Under the pieces are notes generated by a model. That model had not been told where the DNA came from. It saw only the letters and a program-made list of their open reading frames with translations, and searched no databases. Positions 15,174 to 20,006 of a stretch of DNA of 20,006 nt are shown one piece after another. Origin of the DNA: an uncultured Clostridia bacterium. Its GTDB lineage: Bacteria; Bacillota; Clostridia; Christensenellales; UBA1242. Made by a program: the position numbers and the translations under genes. The first letter of the stretch is position 1; each line of letters opens with the position of its first letter. The stretch lies in the NCBI GenBank assembly GCA_937907645.1, contig CALCWV010000028.1:1-20006 (forward strand), in the 5' to 3' direction.

Positions 15174-15245
15174 CGGAACGGCAGACGCACACGACTCAAA
15201 ATCGTGCGGGAAACCATGCGGGTTCAAATCCCGCCTTCGGCACCA
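15164..15245 (+). tRNA. tRNA-Leu (anticodon CAA)
   Basis: Class II tRNA of 82 nt with encoded CCA. Acceptor stem GCCGAAG pairs with CTTCGGC, discriminator A. Anticodon stem CACGA/TCGTG surrounds loop CTCAAAA, so the anticodon is CAA, reading UUG. The variable arm is short, GG-GAAA-CC. T-arm GCGGG-TTCAAAT-CCCGC. All expected leucine tRNA features are present. Confidence 0.97.
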
Positions 15246-15246
15246 A

Positions 15247-15289
15247 GTAAATAAAAAAGAAAGTCATGTCGACTTTCTTTTTTATTTAC
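15247..15289. terminator. Long bidirectional terminator after tRNA-Leu
   Basis: A perfect 19-bp inverted repeat (15247-15265 with 15271-15289) around the loop ATGTC; the arms contain A6/T6 runs and a GAAAGTC/GACTTTC core. Confidence 0.85.
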
Positions 15290-15359
15290 AATGAAATTAA
15301 GCCTCACAGTTCAGTGAAATTGCTAACGCAATGATATCCCCTATGCGGAGTTTTATATA

Positions 15360-15665
15360 TTATTTCTTCCTTTTCAACAGAACAACTAAGGCTTCTAATT
15401 CCTCTTTTGATAAGGACTTTGTTATACTTAAAATTTCTTTATCCTTTTTGTAATTTTCAAAATCATCATAGAAAAACTCTTCGGTACTAATTTCTAAAGC
15501 CTCTAAAATTTCTAATAGCTTTGGCAAATTTAGGATTATTGAACCATCTTCAACTTTGTAAAAATAAGTGTCAGAATTTCCAATCATTCTGCCGAGTTCC
15601 CTTGATGATAAATTCTTTCTTGTTCTAATTAAAGAAAGCCTTTCGATTATTTGTTTATAGTCCAT
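15360..15665 (-). CDS. XRE-family transcriptional regulator
   Basis: Small DNA-binding regulator of 101 residues. Residues about 9-63 form a Cro/CI-type helix-turn-helix: LSLIRTRKNLSSRELGRMIG, the recognition helix region NSDTYFYKVEDGS, then LPKLLEILEALEIS and the typical TEEFF ending. The C-terminal third is charged and helical, perhaps for dimerisation. The ATG follows GGAG. It is divergent from the SLOG-type gene across 148 nt holding both promoters and three copies of a 9-mer, so it probably represses itself and the neighbouring module. A weak hairpin (15319-15332, ATTGC/GCAAT) follows its stop. Confidence 0.9.
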   Translation of the reverse strand: MDYKQIIERLSLIRTRKNLSSRELGRMIGNSDTYFYKVEDGSIILNLPKLLEILEALEISTEEFFYDDFENYKKDKEILSITKSLSKEELEALVVLLKRKK

Positions 15666-15678
15666 GATTAATCTCCTA

Positions 15679-15707
15679 CTTATATTTTAAAACTCTCGCG
15701 ATCTCAA
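15679..15707 (-). promoter_or_regulatory. Promoter of the XRE regulator
   Basis: On the minus strand TTGAGA (15702-15707), 17-nt spacer, TATAAG (15679-15684). A TTTGTAGTA copy lies 3 nt upstream of its -35 box. Confidence 0.65.
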
Positions 15708-15709
15708 CA

Positions 15710-15771
15710 TTTGTAGTAATAGAGATAATTATTTATGTTTTTTATAGTAAAAATACAAAATGTTTGTAGTA
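15710..15771 (+). promoter_or_regulatory. Candidate operator: three TTTRTAGTA repeats
   Basis: TTTGTAGTA at 15710-15718, TTTATAGTA at 15741-15749 and TTTGTAGTA at 15763-15771, starts 31 and 22 nt apart, all on the same strand. The third covers the -35 box of the plus-strand promoter, and the first abuts that of the XRE promoter. This placement fits binding sites of the adjacent XRE protein. The repeats are seen; binding is inferred. Confidence 0.55.
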
Positions 15772-15793
15772 TAAGGGAAAAATATGTTATAAT
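15764..15793 (+). promoter_or_regulatory. Promoter of the SLOG-membrane gene pair
   Basis: TTGTAG (15764-15769), 18-nt spacer, TATAAT (15788-15793). The -35 box lies inside the third operator-like repeat. GTGAGG follows, before the ATG at 15814. Confidence 0.65.
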
Positions 15794-15813
15794 ACATATC
15801 GTGAGGATATAAT

Positions 15814-16294
15814 ATGAACAAAAAAGTAGCATTTATTGGACATCGAAATGTTAGTCAAATGAAATTGGACAATAAACTAACAGAAACTATTGAAAACTTA
15901 ATAAATAATGGATATAACTTTTTTACAATGGGAACACATGGAAACTTTGATAAATTAGCATTACGCTGCTGTAGATCTCTTAGGTCAAAATATATATAAT
16001 ATAGAGATTGAGGTCGTTATTACTAGCTTAAATCAAATAAAAAAACAAATAACTGAAGATATTTTCGGGCGTGAAGTTTACACTCCATATGAGGATGTAA
16101 AAACAACAATGTATTATATTGAAGATGAGTTTTATAAAAATAGAATAATTTCTAGTAACAAACAAATGATTGAAAATTGTGATATTTTAGTATGCTATGT
16201 TGATGAAAAAGTCAAAAACAGCGGATCAAAGAGAATTCTTTCTTATGCAAAGAAAAAAGGATTAAAAATAATAAACCTCTTCTCCGAGGTTTAA
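15814..16294 (+). pseudogene. SLOG-type (Rossmann-like nucleotide-sensing) protein, frameshifted
   Basis: Two reading frames join into one protein of about 159 residues. The first (15814 to about 15965) starts MNKKVAFIGHRNV and reaches GTHGNFDKLAL, the typical SLOG/YpsA-like opening: KxxxFxGHR, then a helix, then G-x-x-G-F/NFD. The second frame, +1 relative to the first, continues AAVDLLGQN, NIEIEVVITS, then the closing part NCDILVCYVDE, SGSKRILSYAKKKG and LKIINLF, as the family requires. The shift must lie between 15959 (after a TAG in frame 2) and 15999 (stop of frame 1), probably near GCATTACGCTGCTGT. There is no homopolymer or slippery site, so it is a mutation or a base-call error. The homology is inferred from motif order. 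SLOG proteins bind nucleotides or nucleotide-derived signals in the cytosol. Confidence 0.75.
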
Positions 16295-16323
16295 AGTGGC
16301 GGGGAAAGGGAAATAATTGGGAT

Positions 16324-16860
16324 ATGAATAAGTTGTATCTAAATATTTCTCTATATATTAGTAGTTTCATCCCGCTATATTTTTTGATTATTGTTAAGGA
16401 GATTATTGATATTGCAAACGGAAATTTATCCTTCAATATCACAAATTCTGTCATGCTTAGCATCAACCTAATTTTAATTATTTTGGGCTCAATCTCTATC
16501 TTTTATCTTTATAAAAAGACTAACTATCAGACGGTCGAAATTAAAAGCTACAAAAATATAACTAGAGAGAATTTTCTCCCCTACTTCCCTCTGTTTGTGC
16601 TCTTTGCCCTCGCTTTTGAGCTGGAATTTATTAGCATGGCAGTTGTCTATGTGCTGATTCTTGTCATAATCGGAATTGTATATGTAAAAAACGAAATGTT
16701 TTATATTAATCCGCTTTTAAATATAATCGGATTCTGCCTTTATGAAGTCACCCTTGAAAATGGGAAAAAGCTTAGAGTTTTCATGCAGAAAAAGCCGACT
16801 ACTGTAAACATTTTAACAAACGGCTTCTTGGTCAAAAATGGCAAAGTGAAAGAAAAATAA
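16324..16860 (+). CDS. Four-helix membrane protein, possibly KwaA-like
   Basis: The 178-residue product has four predicted membrane helices (about 7-25, 42-63, 84-101, 103-121) and a short cytosolic C-terminal domain starting FYINPLLNIIGFCLYEV. The layout, with a lysine-bearing loop, a NENPL-like FYINPLL motif after the last helix and a small soluble end, resembles the membrane component KwaA of the Kiwa anti-phage system as I remember it, but I could not verify this. The Kiwa partner KwaB (DUF4868) is not present. It starts 29 nt after the SLOG-type gene, in the same direction, after AAAGGG (spacing is long), so the two probably form one unit under the operator-controlled promoter. An alternative is an unrelated small membrane effector or transporter subunit. 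Confidence 0.7.
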   Translation: MNKLYLNISLYISSFIPLYFLIIVKEIIDIANGNLSFNITNSVMLSINLILIILGSISIFYLYKKTNYQTVEIKSYKNITRENFLPYFPLFVLFALAFELEFISMAVVYVLILVIIGIVYVKNEMFYINPLLNIIGFCLYEVTLENGKKLRVFMQKKPTTVNILTNGFLVKNGKVKEK

Positions 16861-16875
16861 CTTTTGCCATTTTTC
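16835..16875 (+). terminator. Intrinsic terminator overlapping the membrane-protein stop
   Basis: AAAATGGCAAAGT (16835-16847) pairs with ACTTTTGCCATTTT (16860-16873) with one bulged T and a 12-nt loop, followed by T's. The left arm lies in the coding sequence. Confidence 0.65.
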
Positions 16876-16905
16876 TTCAATAATTTTAATAAATAATTTT
16901 CTAAA

Positions 16906-16933
16906 TTAGTTTTATTTTCCATGAAAATATGAT
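16906..16933 (+). promoter_or_regulatory. Possible idi promoter with near-leaderless start
   Basis: TATGAT (16928-16933) with a weak TTAGTT (16906-16911) 16 nt upstream. Transcription would begin about 4-6 nt before the ATG at 16945, and no Shine-Dalgarno sequence is present there. Confidence 0.35.
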
Positions 16934-16944
16934 ATCTTGTTAGT

Positions 16945-17466
16945 ATGGATAAGCTAATTAAAGTAAATATTTTCGATGAGCCTCAAGGCACAATTCCAAA
17001 ACAGAAAGCACATGAAAAACCTATCTTGCACCGCGCATTTTCTGTCTTTTTATATTCCAAAGACAAACTCCTCATTCAGCAGCGCGCGCTAAGCAAATAT
17101 CATTCTGGTGGACTCTGGGCAAACACCTGTTGCAGTCACCCTCGAACAGAAAATATTTTAAAAGATGCAAGTGAAAGACTTGATGAGGAGATTGGAGTGA
17201 AACTCTCTGAAGACAATCTTAAAGAGCTCTTCACTTTCACATATCTCACAAAGTTTAGCGATAATCTCTATGAATACGAATATGACCATGTAATCGTTGG
17301 CGAGTACTCTGGCTCATACAAAATCAATCCCGAGGAAGTTTGCGCCCTTGAGTGGACAAATGTAGACGCTCTTGCAAATGATTTAGTCAAAAATCCAACT
17401 AAGTATTCTAGCTGGTTCTTAATCTGCGCACCTAAAGTAATTGAATACATCAAAAAACAAAATTAA
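16945..17466 (+). CDS. idi: Isopentenyl-diphosphate delta-isomerase, type I
   Basis: Interconverts isopentenyl and dimethylallyl diphosphate in isoprenoid synthesis, in the cytosol, metal-dependent. The 173-residue protein is a Nudix-fold type I enzyme of normal length. It shows KAHEKPILHRAFSVFL (metal histidines), LWANTCCSHPR with catalytic Cys63 and His65, the Nudix-like helix ASERLDEEIGV and the glutamate pair in LYEYEYDHV (Glu110, Glu112). Many Firmicutes use the unrelated flavin-dependent type II enzyme, so a type I gene here may be acquired, though that is only suggestive. No mevalonate or MEP gene lies nearby. It has no visible ribosome site and is followed by a clear terminator, so it stands alone. 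Confidence 0.94.
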   Translation: MDKLIKVNIFDEPQGTIPKQKAHEKPILHRAFSVFLYSKDKLLIQQRALSKYHSGGLWANTCCSHPRTENILKDASERLDEEIGVKLSEDNLKELFTFTYLTKFSDNLYEYEYDHVIVGEYSGSYKINPEEVCALEWTNVDALANDLVKNPTKYSSWFLICAPKVIEYIKKQN

Positions 17467-17493
17467 AAAGGAAGGAATGTCCTTCTTTTTTTT
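17465..17493 (+). terminator. Intrinsic terminator of idi
   Basis: AAGGAAGGA-ATG-TCCTTCTTT hairpin (8-9 bp, one G-U pair), followed by a run of T's, directly after the idi stop codon. Confidence 0.8.
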
Positions 17494-17594
17494 AATCTAC
17501 ATCTAGAATTTTTATAAAGTCTAATTCCCTTTTTTATGTTAATTTACTTAGCTTTTAACAGAAAAATATTTAACAATCATTCTTTTTTAAATTA

Positions 17595-17620
17595 AAAAAC
17601 GCAGCATATGCCACGTTTTT
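17595..17620. terminator. Terminator-like hairpin beside the decayed gene
   Basis: AAAAACG (17595-17601) pairs with CGTTTTT (17614-17620) around a 12-nt loop containing GCATATGC. It sits just after the 3' end of the decayed minus-strand gene. The span 17494-17594 before it is A/T-rich and shows nothing else. Confidence 0.5.
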
Positions 17621-17622
17621 AA

Positions 17623-17929
17623 CTATTTTGTCTTAATACTCGGCTTTTCCTCTATGTTCGGCATCTCTAGGACATTGTCAGTATATTCTTTATTTTCTTC
17701 ATCTTGAATTTTATCATCTTCAAGATATTTTTTCATCTCTTCAAGCTGTCTTTGATTATATCTTGCCTCACGCCTTATCTTGAATATATTTCTTCACTAG
17801 ATTATTAAGCAAAGGAACGTTCAACTCAATTATTTCATTTTCAATTTTTCTCTTTTCTTTTTCTGAAAGTGCGGGATCAGCGTATCTTAGCAAAAGTAAG
17901 TTTGTCTACTCCTTTATATTTCTCCCCAT
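17623..17929 (-). pseudogene. Decayed small helical protein gene
   Basis: A GGAGG site (17935-17939) precedes ATG 17927-17929, giving MGRNIKE and then an in-frame TAG at 17906-17908. The same frame continues to TGA at 17768-17770, encoding ADPALSEKEKRKIENEII and NVPLLNNLVKKYIQDK. A second frame then gives RREARYNQRQLEEMKKYLED and more, ending PNIEEKPSIKTK at TAG 17623-17625. A repaired protein would be about 100 residues, lysine/glutamate-rich and helical. At least one frameshift (near 17770) plus one more lesion near codon 8 are needed, so it is a pseudogene rather than a base-call slip. I do not recognise the family. Confidence 0.7.
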
Positions 17930-18021
17930 TTTTACCTCCAAGTTATATCTTCATTTCTTTAATCTTTTGTTTAACAAATCATTTCTTTAAACTCATATAT
18001 AAATGCGTAAAAGGAGTTTAT

Positions 18022-18945
18022 ATGAAATTTGGAATATGTGGATATGGCAATTTAGGCAAAGCCATTGAACGCGAAATAATCGCAAATAATCAAAATGAAA
18101 TAGTAGCTATTTTCACGAGGCGTAATCACGTTATCAGTCAATATCAAACGCCTGTGGAAAATTACTCTAATGCCCCATTATATGCTGAAAAAATTGATGT
18201 TATGATCATGTGCGGCGGTTCGCAAGAGGATCTGCAGTGGCAATCGCCGGACATGTTAAAATATTTCAACATAATTGACACTTTTGACACACACGCAAGA
18301 ATTAAAGAGCACGGAGAAAATCTTGATAAAGTTGCGAAAAAATACAATCACACAGCAATATATTCCTGTGGCTGGGATCCCGGACTTTTTAGCGTTGTAA
18401 GAACCCTTCTCTCAAACGTCTTTGATTCAACCGCCTACACATTCTGGGGCAAAGGAGTGAGTCAGGGACACAGCGAAGCTTTGAGAAACATCCCCGGAAT
18501 TTTGGATGCCATTCAGTTTACTGTTCCAAATGAAGAAGCAAAGAAGCAGGTTATGCTCTTCCCTGGTTCAGAGATTGATAGTAATTTCATGCATGAGCGT
18601 CACTGCTACATTTCCCTTGACGGCACAAGAACATTTGAGGAAATCGAAAAGGATATTTTAAACACAGAAAACTATTTTAAAGATCAAAAGGTCATAATAA
18701 ATCAAGTGCCTTTGGACGAGATAAAAGAGCTTAAAAAGAAGATGTATCACGAGGGCGAAGTATTATGTAGTAGCGAAGGACTTGAGGGGTCATTCCACCT
18801 AAAAATGAACGATAACCCGATGATGACCGCCAAGATTTTACTTGCCTATACACCACCACTGAAAAAGCTTTCCCCTGGCGCATATTCTATCATAGATGTT
18901 CCAACTTGCTTAATTGGAAAAGAAGACAATCACCATTTTTTATAA
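18022..18945 (+). CDS. ddh: meso-Diaminopimelate D-dehydrogenase
   Basis: NADPH-dependent enzyme joining tetrahydrodipicolinate and ammonia to meso-diaminopimelate in one step, supplying lysine and peptidoglycan precursor. The 307-residue protein has the Rossmann loop GYGNLG (7-12), the family motif CGWDPG (116-121) and WGKGVSQGHS (142-151), the signature of this enzyme. Typical length is about 320-330, so it is slightly short but no key block is missing. The frame stays open upstream to 17869, but ATG 18022 follows AAAGGAG and begins with the Rossmann strand MKFGICG, so I chose it. It implies meso-DAP-type wall chemistry or lysine synthesis. Its TAA directly abuts the minE stop from the other strand, with no terminator between. 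Confidence 0.94.
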   Translation: MKFGICGYGNLGKAIEREIIANNQNEIVAIFTRRNHVISQYQTPVENYSNAPLYAEKIDVMIMCGGSQEDLQWQSPDMLKYFNIIDTFDTHARIKEHGENLDKVAKKYNHTAIYSCGWDPGLFSVVRTLLSNVFDSTAYTFWGKGVSQGHSEALRNIPGILDAIQFTVPNEEAKKQVMLFPGSEIDSNFMHERHCYISLDGTRTFEEIEKDILNTENYFKDQKVIINQVPLDEIKELKKKMYHEGEVLCSSEGLEGSFHLKMNDNPMMTAKILLAYTPPLKKLSPGAYSIIDVPTCLIGKEDNHHFL

Positions 18946-19173
18946 CTAAAAATAGAACAATGTTTTTATTGAACTTGCAGGAATTTCCACCATAAAAACA
19001 TATCCTTCATCTGTAAGCCTATATCTCAGTTTAACATCTCCGCTAAGAACGAGATAATCCTCTGCGATTTGCTTTATTTCACTTCTTAATGAAGGAACTA
19101 TTTTTTCGGGATCGTTTTTCGCATCCCGTTTTATTATGCTAAAAACTCTGTTTTCCTCAATTCTTTCTCTCAT
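18946..19173 (-). CDS. minE: Cell division topological specificity factor MinE
   Basis: Small partner of MinD that stimulates its ATPase and drives pole-to-pole oscillation, keeping the division site at mid-cell. The 75-residue product has a short N-terminal stretch, then RVFSIIKRDAK, the long helix SLRSEIKQIAEDYLVL and the beta-hairpin end KLRYRLTDEGYVFMVEIPAS, matching the family pattern. It is a little shorter than the roughly 85-90 residues of Escherichia coli MinE. Its start overlaps the minD stop by 4 nt (ATGA), with AGGAAGAG in the minD end as ribosome site, so the two are translationally coupled. Confidence 0.87.
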   Translation of the reverse strand: MRERIEENRVFSIIKRDAKNDPEKIVPSLRSEIKQIAEDYLVLSGDVKLRYRLTDEGYVFMVEIPASSIKTLFYF

Positions 19174-19958
19174 ACTCTCTTCCTTATACTTCTTTTAATA
19201 TATCCCATAAGGCCGCGATATTTGTATGTGCAGTCATACACTTTCTTAGATCCATTATGGATGTTTTCACATAGCAAAGTGAACGCTCTGGCGCTCTCCA
19301 CGGACTCGAGGAAACTTCCCACTGAGCAAGACCTACTTATAGCGTCGTCCTCTGGAATCACTCCATAAAGGGGAAGTTTGATCGTCCTCACAATATCCTG
19401 AATATCCAGCATTTCGCCGTTAAGAAGCATATCTCCCCTCATTCTATTAATGACAAGCCCCTTTGCCTCTAAATGATATTGATTTAGCAGTGTTAAAACT
19501 TTGCTTGCATCCCTTAAACTCGATAAATGTGGAGTCACAACAATAATAGCTTCAGTCGCTGAAAAAACGGCTCTGTGAAAGCCTGCATCAACTCCCGCCG
19601 GGCAGTCTAAAAGGATATAGTCAAAAGAGGAATCCAAAATGCTAACGACATTTTTTATACTGCTGCTCGAGATATTTTCAACCTTTCCACTGGATGAAGG
19701 AAGTATGTAAAGATTTGGAAATTTTGAATCCTGAATGAGGGCTTGTTTAACCCTACATCTTCCGCTCACAACATCGCTTAGGTCGAATAAAACACGCTTT
19801 TCGACGCCAATAACAACATCCAAATTATTAAGACCGATATCCATATCAAGAAGCACAACTCTAAATCCAAGTTCTGCTAAACTTACACCTAAATTCGCGC
19901 ATATAGTGGTTTTTCCAACTCCACCCTTGCCACTTGTAAAGACGATTTTTCTTGCCAT
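19170..19958 (-). CDS. minD: Septum site-determining ATPase MinD
   Basis: ParA/MinD-family ATPase that binds the membrane when ATP-bound, recruits the division inhibitor MinC and is released by MinE. The 262-residue product has the deviant Walker A GKGGVGKTT (10-18, with both signature lysines), switch region LLDMDIGLNNLD, the Walker B-like DYILLDCPAG and a basic-amphipathic C terminus GLMGYIKRSIRKRV, which is the membrane-targeting helix. The ATG follows GAGGGGTG. It is followed by minE in an operon. minC is not in the window; it could lie upstream, beyond the right edge. Confidence 0.96.
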   Translation of the reverse strand: MARKIVFTSGKGGVGKTTICANLGVSLAELGFRVVLLDMDIGLNNLDVVIGVEKRVLFDLSDVVSGRCRVKQALIQDSKFPNLYILPSSSGKVENISSSSIKNVVSILDSSFDYILLDCPAGVDAGFHRAVFSATEAIIVVTPHLSSLRDASKVLTLLNQYHLEAKGLVINRMRGDMLLNGEMLDIQDIVRTIKLPLYGVIPEDDAISRSCSVGSFLESVESARAFTLLCENIHNGSKKVYDCTYKYRGLMGYIKRSIRKRV

Positions 19959-20006
19959 AACACCCCTCTTTGTCTATTAAAATTTTAATATTATGACAAA
20001 AAAAAT

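Noticed and set aside
14962..15294. Open frames across the 100-bp repeats and the tRNA gene
   Set aside because: The frames exist because the repeats share a frame; they run through a tRNA gene and its terminator, have no ribosome site and give low-complexity repeated peptides.
15959..15999. Programmed frameshift in the SLOG-type gene
   Set aside because: No slippery heptamer, stop-codon-with-weak-base context or downstream stem typical of recoding is visible.
15164..16900. Integrated island with an attachment-site copy of the tRNA 3' end
   Set aside because: I found no second copy of the T-arm/acceptor 3' sequence downstream and no integrase, so an integration event at this tRNA is not supported within the window.
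17869..18021. Longer start for the diaminopimelate dehydrogenase
   Set aside because: The extra 51 residues lack a ribosome site, overlap the start of the decayed gene, and precede the family's natural first strand.

Overview
The window looks like a chromosomal segment of an AT-rich, low-GC Gram-positive bacterium, most likely an uncultured Clostridia-type anaerobe. The basis is strong AGGAGG-type ribosome sites, TTGACA/TATAAT promoters, an rpsO-pnp pair, a HemZ-type radical SAM protein, a 786-residue RecJ, a meso-diaminopimelate dehydrogenase and a MinD-MinE pair. The meso-DAP dehydrogenase argues for a peptidoglycan-making cell rather than a wall-less Mollicute. Species cannot be named from the sequence.

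Layout. 1-4840: housekeeping operon rpsO-pnp (minus strand) with a strong promoter, a candidate S15 autoregulatory leader, an intercistronic hairpin, and an unusually elaborate two-way terminator after pnp. Divergent from it is a membrane-anchored protein with a Cys-His-Asp (transglutaminase-like) triad, then a small cytosolic BspA-type leucine-rich repeat protein. 4900-8750: recJ-hemZ operon on the minus strand. 8750-14490: accessory block holding a branched palindromic element, a large GLUG-repeat surface protein, a solitary but intact phage terminase large subunit, an exported SH3-like membrane protein, and a phage-type sigma-region-4-like regulator. No portal, capsid or small terminase is present.

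14490-16860: about 460 bases without a gene (several hairpins and a good promoter), then an exact 100-bp tandem array that repeats the 5' end of a tRNA-Leu(CAA) gene just ahead of the intact tRNA. Downstream of the tRNA lies a small module: an XRE regulator divergent from a frameshifted SLOG-type gene followed by a four-helix membrane protein, with three TTTRTAGTA repeats over the divergent promoters. I regard this module as the best candidate for an undescribed, possibly defence-related system, but that is inference.

16860-20006: type I isopentenyl-diphosphate isomerase, a decayed small gene, diaminopimelate dehydrogenase, and minD-minE read in the opposite direction, with the ddh and minE stop codons abutting. 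Genes for core metabolism and division thus flank two patches of accessory, partly decaying DNA.
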